A stretch of 37,070 bases of DNA. It comes from Alphaproteobacteria bacterium. GTDB taxonomy: Bacteria; Pseudomonadota; Alphaproteobacteria; UBA8366. Position 1 is the stretch's first letter. Each line of letters starts with the position of its first letter. Shown here one piece after another: positions 24,029-31,905 of the stretch. The stretch spans positions 1 through 37,070 of the forward strand of contig JANQKC010000019.1 of assembly GCA_028281325.1 (NCBI GenBank). Reading direction: 5' to 3'. The translations under genes were made by a program, and so were the position numbers. Below the pieces are notes generated by a model. The model was given only the letters and a program-made list of their open reading frames with translations, ran no database searches and was not told where the DNA came from.

Positions 24029-24922
24029 CTAGGCAACCGCCGCGCCGCCGGTGCCGTCCGCCTCGACGAACCAATCGCAAATCTCGCTGCCGGTCACGAA
24101 GACCGTATCGTCCCGCGCCAACAGCAGGTCCAGCATCTTCTCCAGGTAATAGGCCCGGTGCGCCGGCCCGGTCAGATGCGGATGCAGGGCGAGCGTCAGG
24201 ACCTTCGGGTTGTCCGCCATTTCGCGTTCGAAGACGGGCAACGTGGCCTCCAACCGCCGGAACATCTCGTCCGACCTGTGCTTCTCGACCGCCGTGATCG
24301 CGGAGTCGTTGAATTCCACCGTGTAGGGCAAACCGACCAGCGGGCCGTGTTTGGTCCGCATCCAACATGGCAGATCATCCACGAAGAAGTCGGCCAACCA
24401 ATCGATGCCCTGCGCCTTCAGTACGTCCGGCGTGTCGAAGGTCTCGCCGATGCCCGGGCCGAGCCAACCGCGCACCTTCTCGCCGGTGAAGGCTTCGAGC
24501 CGCTCGAGGCATCGCTGGATCACCGCCGTCTCGTCATCTTCGCGCAGGAGCGACCGCTGTATCCAGCCATGCCCGACGAATTCCCATCCGGCCTTGAGCA
24601 TCGCTTCCGACGCGCTGGCGTAGATATCGCAGCAATAGGCGTTGATGAAGGCACTGGCCTTGATCCCCCGGTCCGACAGAATGCCGAGGATACGCGGCAC
24701 GCCGACCCGGACACCGTATTCGGCCCAGGCGAAGTTGCCGACGTCGGGCACCGGCGACTGCCCGTGCGGCGCGGGCATAACCGTCCGCGGCATCGCTTGG
24801 TCGAAGGGCCAATACTCGACATTCAACACCACATGCACGATCAAGGATTTTCCGTTCAACGGCGCGAGCGGCTTACGCTCGGTCATCATCTCGAAAGGGA
24901 TGCGCGGATTGGACTCAGGCAT
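24029..24922 (-). CDS. PuuE-like polysaccharide-deacetylase-fold protein, second copy
   Basis: A 297-residue protein from the ATG at 24922 (open further upstream without a ribosome site). Same fold and unusual motifs as the gene at 22338, but distant: VVLNVEYWPFDQAMPRT in place of the NodB TFDD, FVGHGWIQRSLLREDD for the second motif, and LALHPHLTGPAHRAYYLEKML near the end, the typical C-terminal PuuE block. Another sign of the family is NFAWAEYGVRVGVPRIL. The aromatic and His residues could bind an amide ring without metal. It is first in a three-gene minus-strand operon and diverges from the M20 amidohydrolase gene over 179 bases. Confidence 0.82.
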   Translation of the reverse strand: MPESNPRIPFEMMTERKPLAPLNGKSLIVHVVLNVEYWPFDQAMPRTVMPAPHGQSPVPDVGNFAWAEYGVRVGVPRILGILSDRGIKASAFINAYCCDIYASASEAMLKAGWEFVGHGWIQRSLLREDDETAVIQRCLERLEAFTGEKVRGWLGPGIGETFDTPDVLKAQGIDWLADFFVDDLPCWMRTKHGPLVGLPYTVEFNDSAITAVEKHRSDEMFRRLEATLPVFEREMADNPKVLTLALHPHLTGPAHRAYYLEKMLDLLLARDDTVFVTGSEICDWFVEADGTGGAAVA

Positions 24923-24947
24923 GGCGGTGTTCCTATTGATTTGTATG

Positions 24948-24963
24948 GTTGCCGGACGGCAAC
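24948..24963. promoter_or_regulatory. Perfect 7-base inverted repeat in divergent promoter
   Basis: GTTGCCG-GA-CGGCAAC lies between the start of the PuuE-like gene (24922) and the start of the amidohydrolase gene (25102). A 16-base palindrome in a divergent gap is a good operator candidate for co-control of both operons. The regulator is not in the window. Confidence 0.45.
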
Positions 24964-25101
24964 GGTGGACTCGGGGAGCCAGGGATGCAATTGCCGTGAC
25001 AGTCGCTGCCCAGCCGCTACGATGATCCCGCAATGGCCCGGGTATTGCTAGTTCCTGTCGAGGATGACCGGCTAACCGCCCGCAGATCAAGAGGAATCAC
25101 C

Positions 25102-26352
25102 GTGTCGGAGATCGACGTCGCCCAAAAAGTGTTCGATGAAATGCGCGAAAAAACGGCAGATCCGCCGGGCGTGACGCGCAAGTCCTTCGGCGACGGCGAG
25201 AACATCGCCCACGGATTGGTGGCGGATGTCGCGCGCGATCTGGACCTCGAGATCGCCCACGACTATGCCGGCAACCAATACATGACCCTGCCCGGCAAGG
25301 ACCGCGATGCGCCGTCGGTCATGATTGGCTCGCACATGGATTCGGTGCCCCACGGCGGTAACTACGACGGCGCAGCCGGCGTCATCATGGGCATGGCCGC
25401 GCTGCACCGCCTGTGCAGCGACGGCTGGACCCCGACGCAGGACATCACCGTGATGGCGATCCGCGCGGAGGAGTTGGTTTGGTTCCCGACACCGTATGCC
25501 GGCAGCCGGATGGCGTTCGGCTTGCTGCCCGCGTCGGACTACGACGACCTGAAGCGGTCCGATACCGGACGCAGCCTTGCCGATCACATCGACGATCTCG
25601 GATTCGACGCCGGCGCACTCAAAGCCGGCAAGGCCTATCTCGACGGGTCCAAGATTCGCTGCTACATCGAACCGCATATCGAGCAGGGACCGGCGTTGTT
25701 CGAAGCCGGATTGCCGGTCGGCATCGTGACCGGCATCCGCGGCAACCTGCGCTACCGCTTCTGCCGGGTCGACGGCACGTACAGCCATGCGGGGGCCGTA
25801 CCGCGGGCGTTCCGGCACGACGCCGTCTTCGCCGCGATCGAGTTCGGACGCGTGCTGGAAGAACACTGGAACCAACGCGACAAGGACGGGATCGATTTCG
25901 TCTGCACCATGGGCGAATTCCACACCAACCCGACCCATCACGCGATGACCAAGATTTCCGGCGAGCTGCGCTTCACGATGGACATCCGCAGCCTGGACAA
26001 CGACGTCCTGCTCGACACCGACGCCTATCTCCGCGAGCAAGCGGCGCGGATCAGCCAAGAACGCGGCGTGACCATCGACCTGGGAGAGTTCACCAACGCC
26101 AAGCCCGGCATCATGGATGCGGACCTGCGCGCCATCCTGCAGGATCAAGTCGAAAAACTGGGCATTCCCGCGATGGATCTGTCCAGCGGGGCCGGCCACG
26201 ACTGCGCCACCTTCGCCAACGAGGGCGTGCCCACGGCGATGATCTTCATCCGCAACGACAAGGGCAGCCACAACGCCGACGAGACGATGGAGATCGAGGA
26301 TTTCGCCGAAGCGACCCGATTGCTCGTCGCCTTCCTGAAGGCACTCGGCTGA
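25102..26352 (+). CDS. M20-family N-carbamoyl-amino-acid hydrolase / allantoate amidohydrolase-like
   Basis: A 416-residue binuclear-metal amidase read from GTG at 25102, which has AGAGGAATCACC before it; an upstream ATG at 25033 is less likely. Motifs of the hydantoinase/carbamoylase branch are clear: IGSHMDSVPHGGNYDGAAGV (H78, D80, D89), RAEELVWFPTPYAGSRMAFG (E123, E124; the usual EEG...RF is changed to EEL...WF), EPHIEQGPALFEAGLPVG, and SSGAGHDCATFANEGVP with NDKGSHNADE near the end. These enzymes cleave the ureido group of N-carbamoyl amino acids or allantoate to ammonia and carbon dioxide, which would follow ring opening by the PuuE-like proteins next door. Confidence 0.9.
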   Translation: MSEIDVAQKVFDEMREKTADPPGVTRKSFGDGENIAHGLVADVARDLDLEIAHDYAGNQYMTLPGKDRDAPSVMIGSHMDSVPHGGNYDGAAGVIMGMAALHRLCSDGWTPTQDITVMAIRAEELVWFPTPYAGSRMAFGLLPASDYDDLKRSDTGRSLADHIDDLGFDAGALKAGKAYLDGSKIRCYIEPHIEQGPALFEAGLPVGIVTGIRGNLRYRFCRVDGTYSHAGAVPRAFRHDAVFAAIEFGRVLEEHWNQRDKDGIDFVCTMGEFHTNPTHHAMTKISGELRFTMDIRSLDNDVLLDTDAYLREQAARISQERGVTIDLGEFTNAKPGIMDADLRAILQDQVEKLGIPAMDLSSGAGHDCATFANEGVPTAMIFIRNDKGSHNADETMEIEDFAEATRLLVAFLKALG

Positions 26353-26362
26353 CGCGCTGCGC

Positions 26363-28696
26363 CTAGCGGTAGACGTAGATCGGGCTGGTCCAGGCGATCG
26401 TGCCGTCTTCCTGCGTCAGGCGGATGAAGACCGGATTGTCCCCGCTGTCCTTCAGGTCGATCTTGCGCGAGAACGTCATCGCCCGGTGCGGGTTCTCCGA
26501 CGGCATCCGGAACAGCTTGAGGAATCGCGGCAGGACATCGCTGTTGTCGCAGACCTCGTCCTCGTAGCCGATCTCCTCCAGCGGAACGCCGCATTTGATC
26601 AGCGGCGTCTCCAGCTTCAAGGTGCCGCCGTAGGCATCGTCGACCCACATGTCGAAACCGCCGATGTTGCCGGTGGTCAATGCGCGCCACTCCAAGCCCG
26701 CATCGCCGACGCGATCGAGCGTCTTGTCCCGATTGAAGAAGTTGATCGGGCGCGCATCGACGATCGTGTTGTCCGACAGATGCGCGGTGCCGTCCCAGAT
26801 CACTTGGCGGAAACGGCCGCGGTATTCCGCGCCTTCCCAGACCACGCGGATGCGGTTGCCCAACTCGTCCTGCGTATACGGACGGATCGTCTCGACATGG
26901 TCGAGGCCGTTGAAGACGTCGACGCGTTCGATCGGCGCGGCGGCCAGGATGTCGACGTCGATCTCCGCATCGCCGGACGGCAAATGAACGATATCGCCCA
27001 TCATGGCGGTTTGCGCGGCGTGTCCTTCCGCCGGGCCGAGTGCGGGATCGTCGTGATAGAGCGTCGCGTCGCCGGAGAAACGCGCCTGGACGTCGATCAC
27101 CATGCGCCCGCCATGGCCGCCGGTGCTGCAGTAGTGCCGCCGCTTCCGCAGACAATCCAAAACCGATTCACGGGACAATTCGTCCGTCAGAAGACAGGTC
27201 AGCCCGCCGACGGCGCCGAACAAGGACGCACCGGGGTAGCTTGCGCCCGGCCGGCCCTTGTGACCGTCGGAGTTCGCGACGATGCCGACGCGATAGCCCA
27301 TCTCGAACGCGTCCTGCACCAGCCATTCGAAAGTGCCCCAGGACGAGTGGATTTCCATCGATTTCTCGATCCGTCCGTCATGCGCCAGCTTCACGTCGGC
27401 ATAGCGGCCGCCGCAATGGGCATAGGCGACCACATCGGTTTCCTTGTTCTCGATAAACGCCTCGAACAGTTCCGACGCCCGGTTGCAATCGGTTTCGATG
27501 TCGCTCTTGTCCGGAATCAGCGCATGGGACGAGCGGCGTATCTGGCGGTTCTCGTCGGGGAAGAAGATGTTGCGATCACCGCCGAGACCGGTGTTGCCCG
27601 ACCATTCGTAGCCGGGCAGGGTCACGAACCGGCCGTCTTCGTTGTATTCGGCCGTTACCTTGTTCAGGTCGTCCCAAAAGCCAGTGGTGATCTGAAAGTC
27701 GTTCCCTTGATGGCCGGCAGCATCGACGAACGCCTTGTTGCGGGCGAAATCGAAGAACTGACGCGCACTGTTGGTGCCGATCGTCTCTTCCGATTGGCCA
27801 TGCATATCGGCCCAGAACGGAATCAGGTCGGCAGCGTCCACCACGCGCAACGGGTTCGCCTCGGCAACGGTCTTCCCGTCCGCATCCACCAATTCGATCC
27901 GAACATCGCCCGCTTCGGCAACCGAAAGATCGGGAAGCTCGACGGCGAACTCACCGGGCTTGAACGTCACGCTGTCGGGAAGGTTGGCGACGGCGGCGCT
28001 TGCCCGCAATTGAAGCGTCGCGTCGCATTGATCCGACGGGTTGCCCCACATGTCCTCGCCCCGCAGCTTCAGCGAGAAGGTCTCGCCCACGCGGCGCAAA
28101 GTGGGCATGACCGCCACATAGCTCTCGGGTTTGCCCGCGACGACGTTGATCGTCGGCTGTTCGGGCAGCGGCTGATAGTTGTAGGTCGCGATCGGATCGA
28201 CCAGGACCCTGAATTCGAAAGTGTCTTCGCAGAAGGTCTGCAATCGCATGCCCGGCGATCCGCCGTCGGTCACGCCGAACCGGACGGTGATGGTATCGCC
28301 TTCGCGCAGGAACCCGTTCACGACCTTGATGTAGAGCGTGCGGTCCCACGGGCGGACATTGCCCTTCGGGTCGTAATGGTATTGCAGCACCGCGTTGTTC
28401 GACGCCTCGATCGTGGTGTAGTTGGGCCGTTTCGGATCCTCGAACTGCGGCCGCGTCTGGTCGGAGGCGAAGCGGAAACAAATCCGCAACGAGCCGCTAT
28501 CGTCGATGCCGAACTTGCCGGCGGTGTAGGTCAGCGTGAAGGTGACATGCGAGCCGGCTTCGAAGGCGCCATCGGGGCTGAGGGTGACCGACCCAAGCTC
28601 GTTTTCGGCAATCGGATCGCGGATGGTGCCGCTGGTTACTGCGGCACCCGGCGCCGCGGATGCATCATCGGGACTTCCCATCGGTTGCTCGGACAT
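26363..28696 (-). CDS. DUF3604 domain protein
   Basis: A 777-residue protein. Residues about 1-290 form a beta-sandwich-rich N-terminal region with no signal peptide. The rest is the DUF3604 domain, a PHP-like predicted metallohydrolase: FWADMHGQSEETIG (about 295-308), LPGYEWSGNTGLGGDRNIFF, AYAHCGGRYADVKL, EIHSSWGTFEWLV, VGIVANSDGHKGRPGASYPG and RKRRHYCSTGGHGGRM are the conserved blocks that carry His/Asp/Glu metal ligand candidates. No substrate is known to me for the family. It converges on the amidohydrolase with a 10-base gap between stops. It may belong to the same catabolic set, but that is inferred from position. Confidence 0.85.
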   Translation of the reverse strand: MSEQPMGSPDDASAAPGAAVTSGTIRDPIAENELGSVTLSPDGAFEAGSHVTFTLTYTAGKFGIDDSGSLRICFRFASDQTRPQFEDPKRPNYTTIEASNNAVLQYHYDPKGNVRPWDRTLYIKVVNGFLREGDTITVRFGVTDGGSPGMRLQTFCEDTFEFRVLVDPIATYNYQPLPEQPTINVVAGKPESYVAVMPTLRRVGETFSLKLRGEDMWGNPSDQCDATLQLRASAAVANLPDSVTFKPGEFAVELPDLSVAEAGDVRIELVDADGKTVAEANPLRVVDAADLIPFWADMHGQSEETIGTNSARQFFDFARNKAFVDAAGHQGNDFQITTGFWDDLNKVTAEYNEDGRFVTLPGYEWSGNTGLGGDRNIFFPDENRQIRRSSHALIPDKSDIETDCNRASELFEAFIENKETDVVAYAHCGGRYADVKLAHDGRIEKSMEIHSSWGTFEWLVQDAFEMGYRVGIVANSDGHKGRPGASYPGASLFGAVGGLTCLLTDELSRESVLDCLRKRRHYCSTGGHGGRMVIDVQARFSGDATLYHDDPALGPAEGHAAQTAMMGDIVHLPSGDAEIDVDILAAAPIERVDVFNGLDHVETIRPYTQDELGNRIRVVWEGAEYRGRFRQVIWDGTAHLSDNTIVDARPINFFNRDKTLDRVGDAGLEWRALTTGNIGGFDMWVDDAYGGTLKLETPLIKCGVPLEEIGYEDEVCDNSDVLPRFLKLFRMPSENPHRAMTFSRKIDLKDSGDNPVFIRLTQEDGTIAWTSPIYVYR

Positions 28697-28839
28697 GGCG
28701 CTTGCCCCTTCCGTCGTTTTTGTTCTGAAGTCTTATCAATTCGCATAATCCCGCCGGACCGGCAATATGCCGGCGACCGCGCGCGCCGGCGGCACCGCGT
28801 TTCATCATTCGGCCAACGATTTTGGAGGTTGGGGGCGGC

Positions 28840-30603
28840 TCAATCGCCGCCATTTTCGCCCGGCGGGCGGGGAAGCCGGACGGTCACGATCGTGCCGCCG
28901 CTGTCCGGCGCGGTCACCGACAGGAGACCGCCCAGATGCCGCGTCATCGCATCGGCGGCGGTAAGCCGGACCCCAATACCGTTCCAGCGCACATGCTCCA
29001 ACGATCCGTGGCCATCGTCGGGCTGATCGAACGGGTGCATCAAGGAATCGACATTGATGTCGCTCGGTCCGGGGCCATTGTCCTCGACGGCGATTTCGAC
29101 ATAGTCGCCATCGTTCCGCGCGGACACGCGCACGGTGCAATCCGAAGAAGCCAGACAGCAAGCGTCACGAAGGATGTTAATGAATATCTGCCGGGTCGCC
29201 CGCTCGTCGGCGTAAACCGCGCCCAAATCCGCCGGCAATTTCAGAGTCAATGCCGGCTCTGTTCGCGCGCCCTTGTCCCAAACGGTGTTGCCGCAGTCGC
29301 GAATGATCGTCGCGACATCGAGCGCCTTGGGTTCCGTCACGTATTTACCGACATCGATCCGCGATATATCGAGCGCGTTATCCAGCAAGGCCAAAAGATG
29401 CTGCGCGGCCTCATGAATCGATTCTTCTTGCTGTTTGATGTGCTCTGCCACGTTCGGCATATCGGATAGCCGCCCGACCACATCCAGAATAGCGGCGAGC
29501 GGGTCGCGCAGTTCATGCGTCAGGTTCGCCAGGAATATGGATTTGGCCCGATTCTCGCCCGTCGCGCGGGTCAGCGCCGCCTCGCGCTCCTGTTCGGTTC
29601 GCTTCTTCTCCGTAACATCGGCATAGATCAGAACCGTGCCGCCATCAGCCGTGCGCCGCTCGGTGATCTGGACCCAGCGCCCATCCGCCCGTTTGGCTTC
29701 GCGCATGCCGGGATTGTGTCGGTGCTGTTCCATCCGCTCGCGAATCCAAGCCTCTTCCCGGCCGATCGCATTTGGAATGGCCCCGGAGAAGACGAGATCG
29801 CGAAGCCGATCCTCGAATTTCATCCCCGGTTCGGTCAGGATATTGCACCAGGGCATTTTCGTCCGCGTCGCACTGTTGCAGAGAACGATCCGGTCGTCCG
29901 CGTCGCAAAGAATGAAGCTCTCGGGAAGCGCCTCGATGGCATCGAGCAGGCGTTGATGCGCCAGGGAGGCCGTTTCCTCCGCCACGACCGTTTCGGTTAT
30001 GTCACGGGCGGTCCCCCGATACCCCTTGAAAACATTGTCCGGGCCAAATACCGGAAATCCGCTGATGCTGACGTGAATACGCCCGCCGTCATTCCTGTTC
30101 GTGCTGAGATATCCGATGAGCTGGCCCGCATCGTTAAAATCGTGACTGCCGCTCACCCGATAGTGGTTTTCCTGCCGCGCCGGCGGTAGAAACGAAAATC
30201 GAAAATCCCGAAATGACCGGTGCGCAGATAAATCCGCGTGATGCGCCGCCCAACCCGGGTCGCTCTCCGGATCGGCCCCCGCCAATTGCCAATGCGTCCA
30301 TCCTTCGATATTTGCCAGAAAATCCGCGGAATCGGATCTGTGGCGAACCGTCGACACAAGCCTGAACTGGTCGTCGGTTTCCCAAATCCAATCGCTGCCG
30401 ATCCGGGCGAGCTTACGATAGCTCAGTTCGGAATCGCGCAATTCGGCCTTCGTCGCCGCACGACAGGGCGACGGTTCGGGCCCCATGCCGTCACGGTCGA
30501 CCCCACCGACGACAGCCGATGTTCGACCGGACCCGAAGGACGTTTGCGATGAGGCGGGAAGTTGCGACCCAGCGGTTGAACTCCGCTTATCCAACTGAGA
30601 CAT
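28840..30603 (-). CDS. PAS-domain sensor histidine kinase (soluble, hybrid lacking receiver)
   Basis: A 587-residue cytoplasmic sensor kinase. After a low-complexity start (1-50) there is a PAS region (about 58-205) of the SDWIWETDDQ type ending GYRGTARDITE, then a second PAS_7-like domain (about 215-335). HisKA has FLANLTHELRDPLAAIL with the phospho-acceptor H363. HATPase_c (about 450-580) has the N-box FINILRDAC (N476, usual second N replaced by D480), G1 EDNGPGP (D508) and G2 WNGIGVRL. No membrane spans and no response regulator next to it, so it is an orphan. The PAS terminal hairpin seems duplicated (residues about 147-200). Confidence 0.92.
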   Translation of the reverse strand: MSQLDKRSSTAGSQLPASSQTSFGSGRTSAVVGGVDRDGMGPEPSPCRAATKAELRDSELSYRKLARIGSDWIWETDDQFRLVSTVRHRSDSADFLANIEGWTHWQLAGADPESDPGWAAHHADLSAHRSFRDFRFSFLPPARQENHYRVSGSHDFNDAGQLIGYLSTNRNDGGRIHVSISGFPVFGPDNVFKGYRGTARDITETVVAEETASLAHQRLLDAIEALPESFILCDADDRIVLCNSATRTKMPWCNILTEPGMKFEDRLRDLVFSGAIPNAIGREEAWIRERMEQHRHNPGMREAKRADGRWVQITERRTADGGTVLIYADVTEKKRTEQEREAALTRATGENRAKSIFLANLTHELRDPLAAILDVVGRLSDMPNVAEHIKQQEESIHEAAQHLLALLDNALDISRIDVGKYVTEPKALDVATIIRDCGNTVWDKGARTEPALTLKLPADLGAVYADERATRQIFINILRDACCLASSDCTVRVSARNDGDYVEIAVEDNGPGPSDINVDSLMHPFDQPDDGHGSLEHVRWNGIGVRLTAADAMTRHLGGLLSVTAPDSGGTIVTVRLPRPPGENGGD

Positions 30604-30885
30604 GTTATCCGTTCGTGATGACTGCTGACCGGTGATCCAGCTAGGCCCGAGGGTGGCGTTGGCAGGTTTAAATTCCGTTAATTCAATAAGTTAAACCGAA
30701 CCATCGTACCGGTTATCGCAGCATGGTCGTCGGCTGTGGTTGAAAACAGGCATGGCAAGCCCTTGAATTCATGGATATCTTTCCGCAGCCACGGGTCGGA
30801 TGGATTTGCCGACACGCGCGATCAGCATATCCCGTCGAAACGCGCAACACTACCATGAGTTTAAATATTGACAGGAAGACACTTT
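30604..30885. other. 282-base gap between kinase and dioxygenase
   Basis: Both flanking genes are on the minus strand, so this is the kinase promoter/leader. It contains an AT-rich stretch TTTAAATTCCGTTAATTCAATAAG near 30668-30693 and no clear frame, repeat or terminator. Nothing else is recognised. Confidence 0.4.
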
Positions 30886-31467
30886 TCACTCGGCAAAATT
30901 AAGGTAAGTGCCGAGAATGTACTTCGTGCCAGAGATCGGCCGGACGCCGGTATGCGGATACATCCAGAAGGGCGGGAACATGAGCATGCGACCCTTTTTT
31001 GGCGTCACCCCGTAGTCGAGGTCGTTAAAGAAGGTCTCGCCTCCTTCCTCGACATCGGTCAGGTACCAGAAAAGAACCAGAAACCGCTTCGCGTGATCGA
31101 GGCAATCAATGTCCACATGCGGGTGGAACTGGTCACCCGGGTCGGGCTGATAGCGCTTGATCCGATAATCCTCAAGCTTGGCGCGCGACGGGAACCAGAT
31201 CTGACAGTCGTCCGCGTAGCGTTCGGAAAAACGGGTCGTCACCGGCAATAGTTGTGCCAGGACATCATCCCAATGAGGCAGCGATTGGATATTCAGCTCG
31301 GTCCAACTCGACAGAGCATCCGCATGCGCCGTCCCCTTCGGCACGCCGCCGGGGCCGGTTTGGTGCATCGTATCCTGCTCGAAACGATCCACGATCTCAT
31401 CGCACAGCGTGTCAGCCAACGCATTTTCGTAGACGCGGACAAACTCGCTTAGATTTCGCTCCGCCAT
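30886..31467 (-). CDS. Prolyl-4-hydroxylase-type 2OG-Fe(II) dioxygenase
   Basis: A 193-residue double-stranded beta-helix dioxygenase using iron, oxygen and 2-oxoglutarate. Visible ligands: HPHVDID gives the H117-x-D119 pair, YPHTGVRP gives the distal H172, and TKYILGTYLN supplies K182 for the 2-oxoglutarate carboxylate. LVLFWYLTDVEEGGETFF is the conserved strand before the jelly-roll turn, close to the P4Hc domain of eukaryotic collagen and HIF hydroxylases. Likely target is a protein prolyl residue, with no partner visible here. The ATG at 31467 is preferred; a GTG at 31503 would add 12 residues. The gene is alone. Confidence 0.88.
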   Translation of the reverse strand: MAERNLSEFVRVYENALADTLCDEIVDRFEQDTMHQTGPGGVPKGTAHADALSSWTELNIQSLPHWDDVLAQLLPVTTRFSERYADDCQIWFPSRAKLEDYRIKRYQPDPGDQFHPHVDIDCLDHAKRFLVLFWYLTDVEEGGETFFNDLDYGVTPKKGRMLMFPPFWMYPHTGVRPISGTKYILGTYLNFAE

Positions 31468-31665
31468 ACCGCCCTGCCCGGCTTGATCCGTGGTTGATCC
31501 CACGAACCGGCGATCCTAACGGCAAACAATCCACATCGCCAGCGAACCGGTGTCGCAAGGGAGGATTACCGAGCAGAATAGGACCTGTTAAACTTTGCAA
31601 AAAACAGACAATAGGATTGCCTTTATATTTCTATTGGAAATTTCTATTAAGTAATGGCTTGTCAT

Positions 31666-31690
31666 AATAGCTCAATATACTTGAGTTATT
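31666..31690. promoter_or_regulatory. Inverted repeat upstream of small ORF
   Basis: AATAGCTCAA-TATAC-TTGAGTTATT forms a 10-base dyad with one G-T pair and a 5-base loop, 36 bases before the small gene at 31727, in AT-rich DNA. It has no T-run after it on either strand long enough for a terminator. A regulator binding site or mRNA hairpin is likelier. Two direct copies of ATTTCTATT (31627-31635 and 31640-31648) lie just upstream. Confidence 0.45.
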
Positions 31691-31726
31691 GTTTCCGTTG
31701 ATTCTGGATTGGTGGAGTCCAGCGGG

Positions 31727-31882
31727 ATGATGCATGTCGAAGGACGACTTGAGGACCGGCTTATTGGCGTCGCGGAACAACTGCGCGCGATCGCCGACGA
31801 AGCACGCTCCCACGATGCGGCGGTTTTCCTCGAATCGACCGCCGAACTGGTCGAAAAATTCGCCCGGAAATCCGGCGAATAG
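31727..31882 (+). CDS. Small conserved-looking helical protein (51 aa)
   Basis: A 51-residue frame with two adjacent ATG codons (31727, 31730) and GGTGGAG about 9 bases upstream. It reads as one amphipathic helix pair: VEGRLEDRLIGVAEQLRAI, then DEARSHDAAVFLESTAELVE, ending KFARKSGE. Heptad-like Leu/Ala/Val spacing suggests a helical hairpin or oligomer. The codon bias is that of the genome, while other frames here give low-quality translations. No family is recognised. It sits alone between the dioxygenase and CoA-transferase genes behind an inverted repeat, converging on the latter by 23 bases. Confidence 0.6.
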   Translation: MMHVEGRLEDRLIGVAEQLRAIADEARSHDAAVFLESTAELVEKFARKSGE

Positions 31883-31905
31883 CGCCCGAACCTCCTTCCG
31901 GGAAA

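Noticed and set aside
26486..29026. An 846-codon plus-strand frame over the DUF3604 gene
   Set aside because: Antisense shadow; the opposite strand has a clear DUF3604 protein with conserved motifs.
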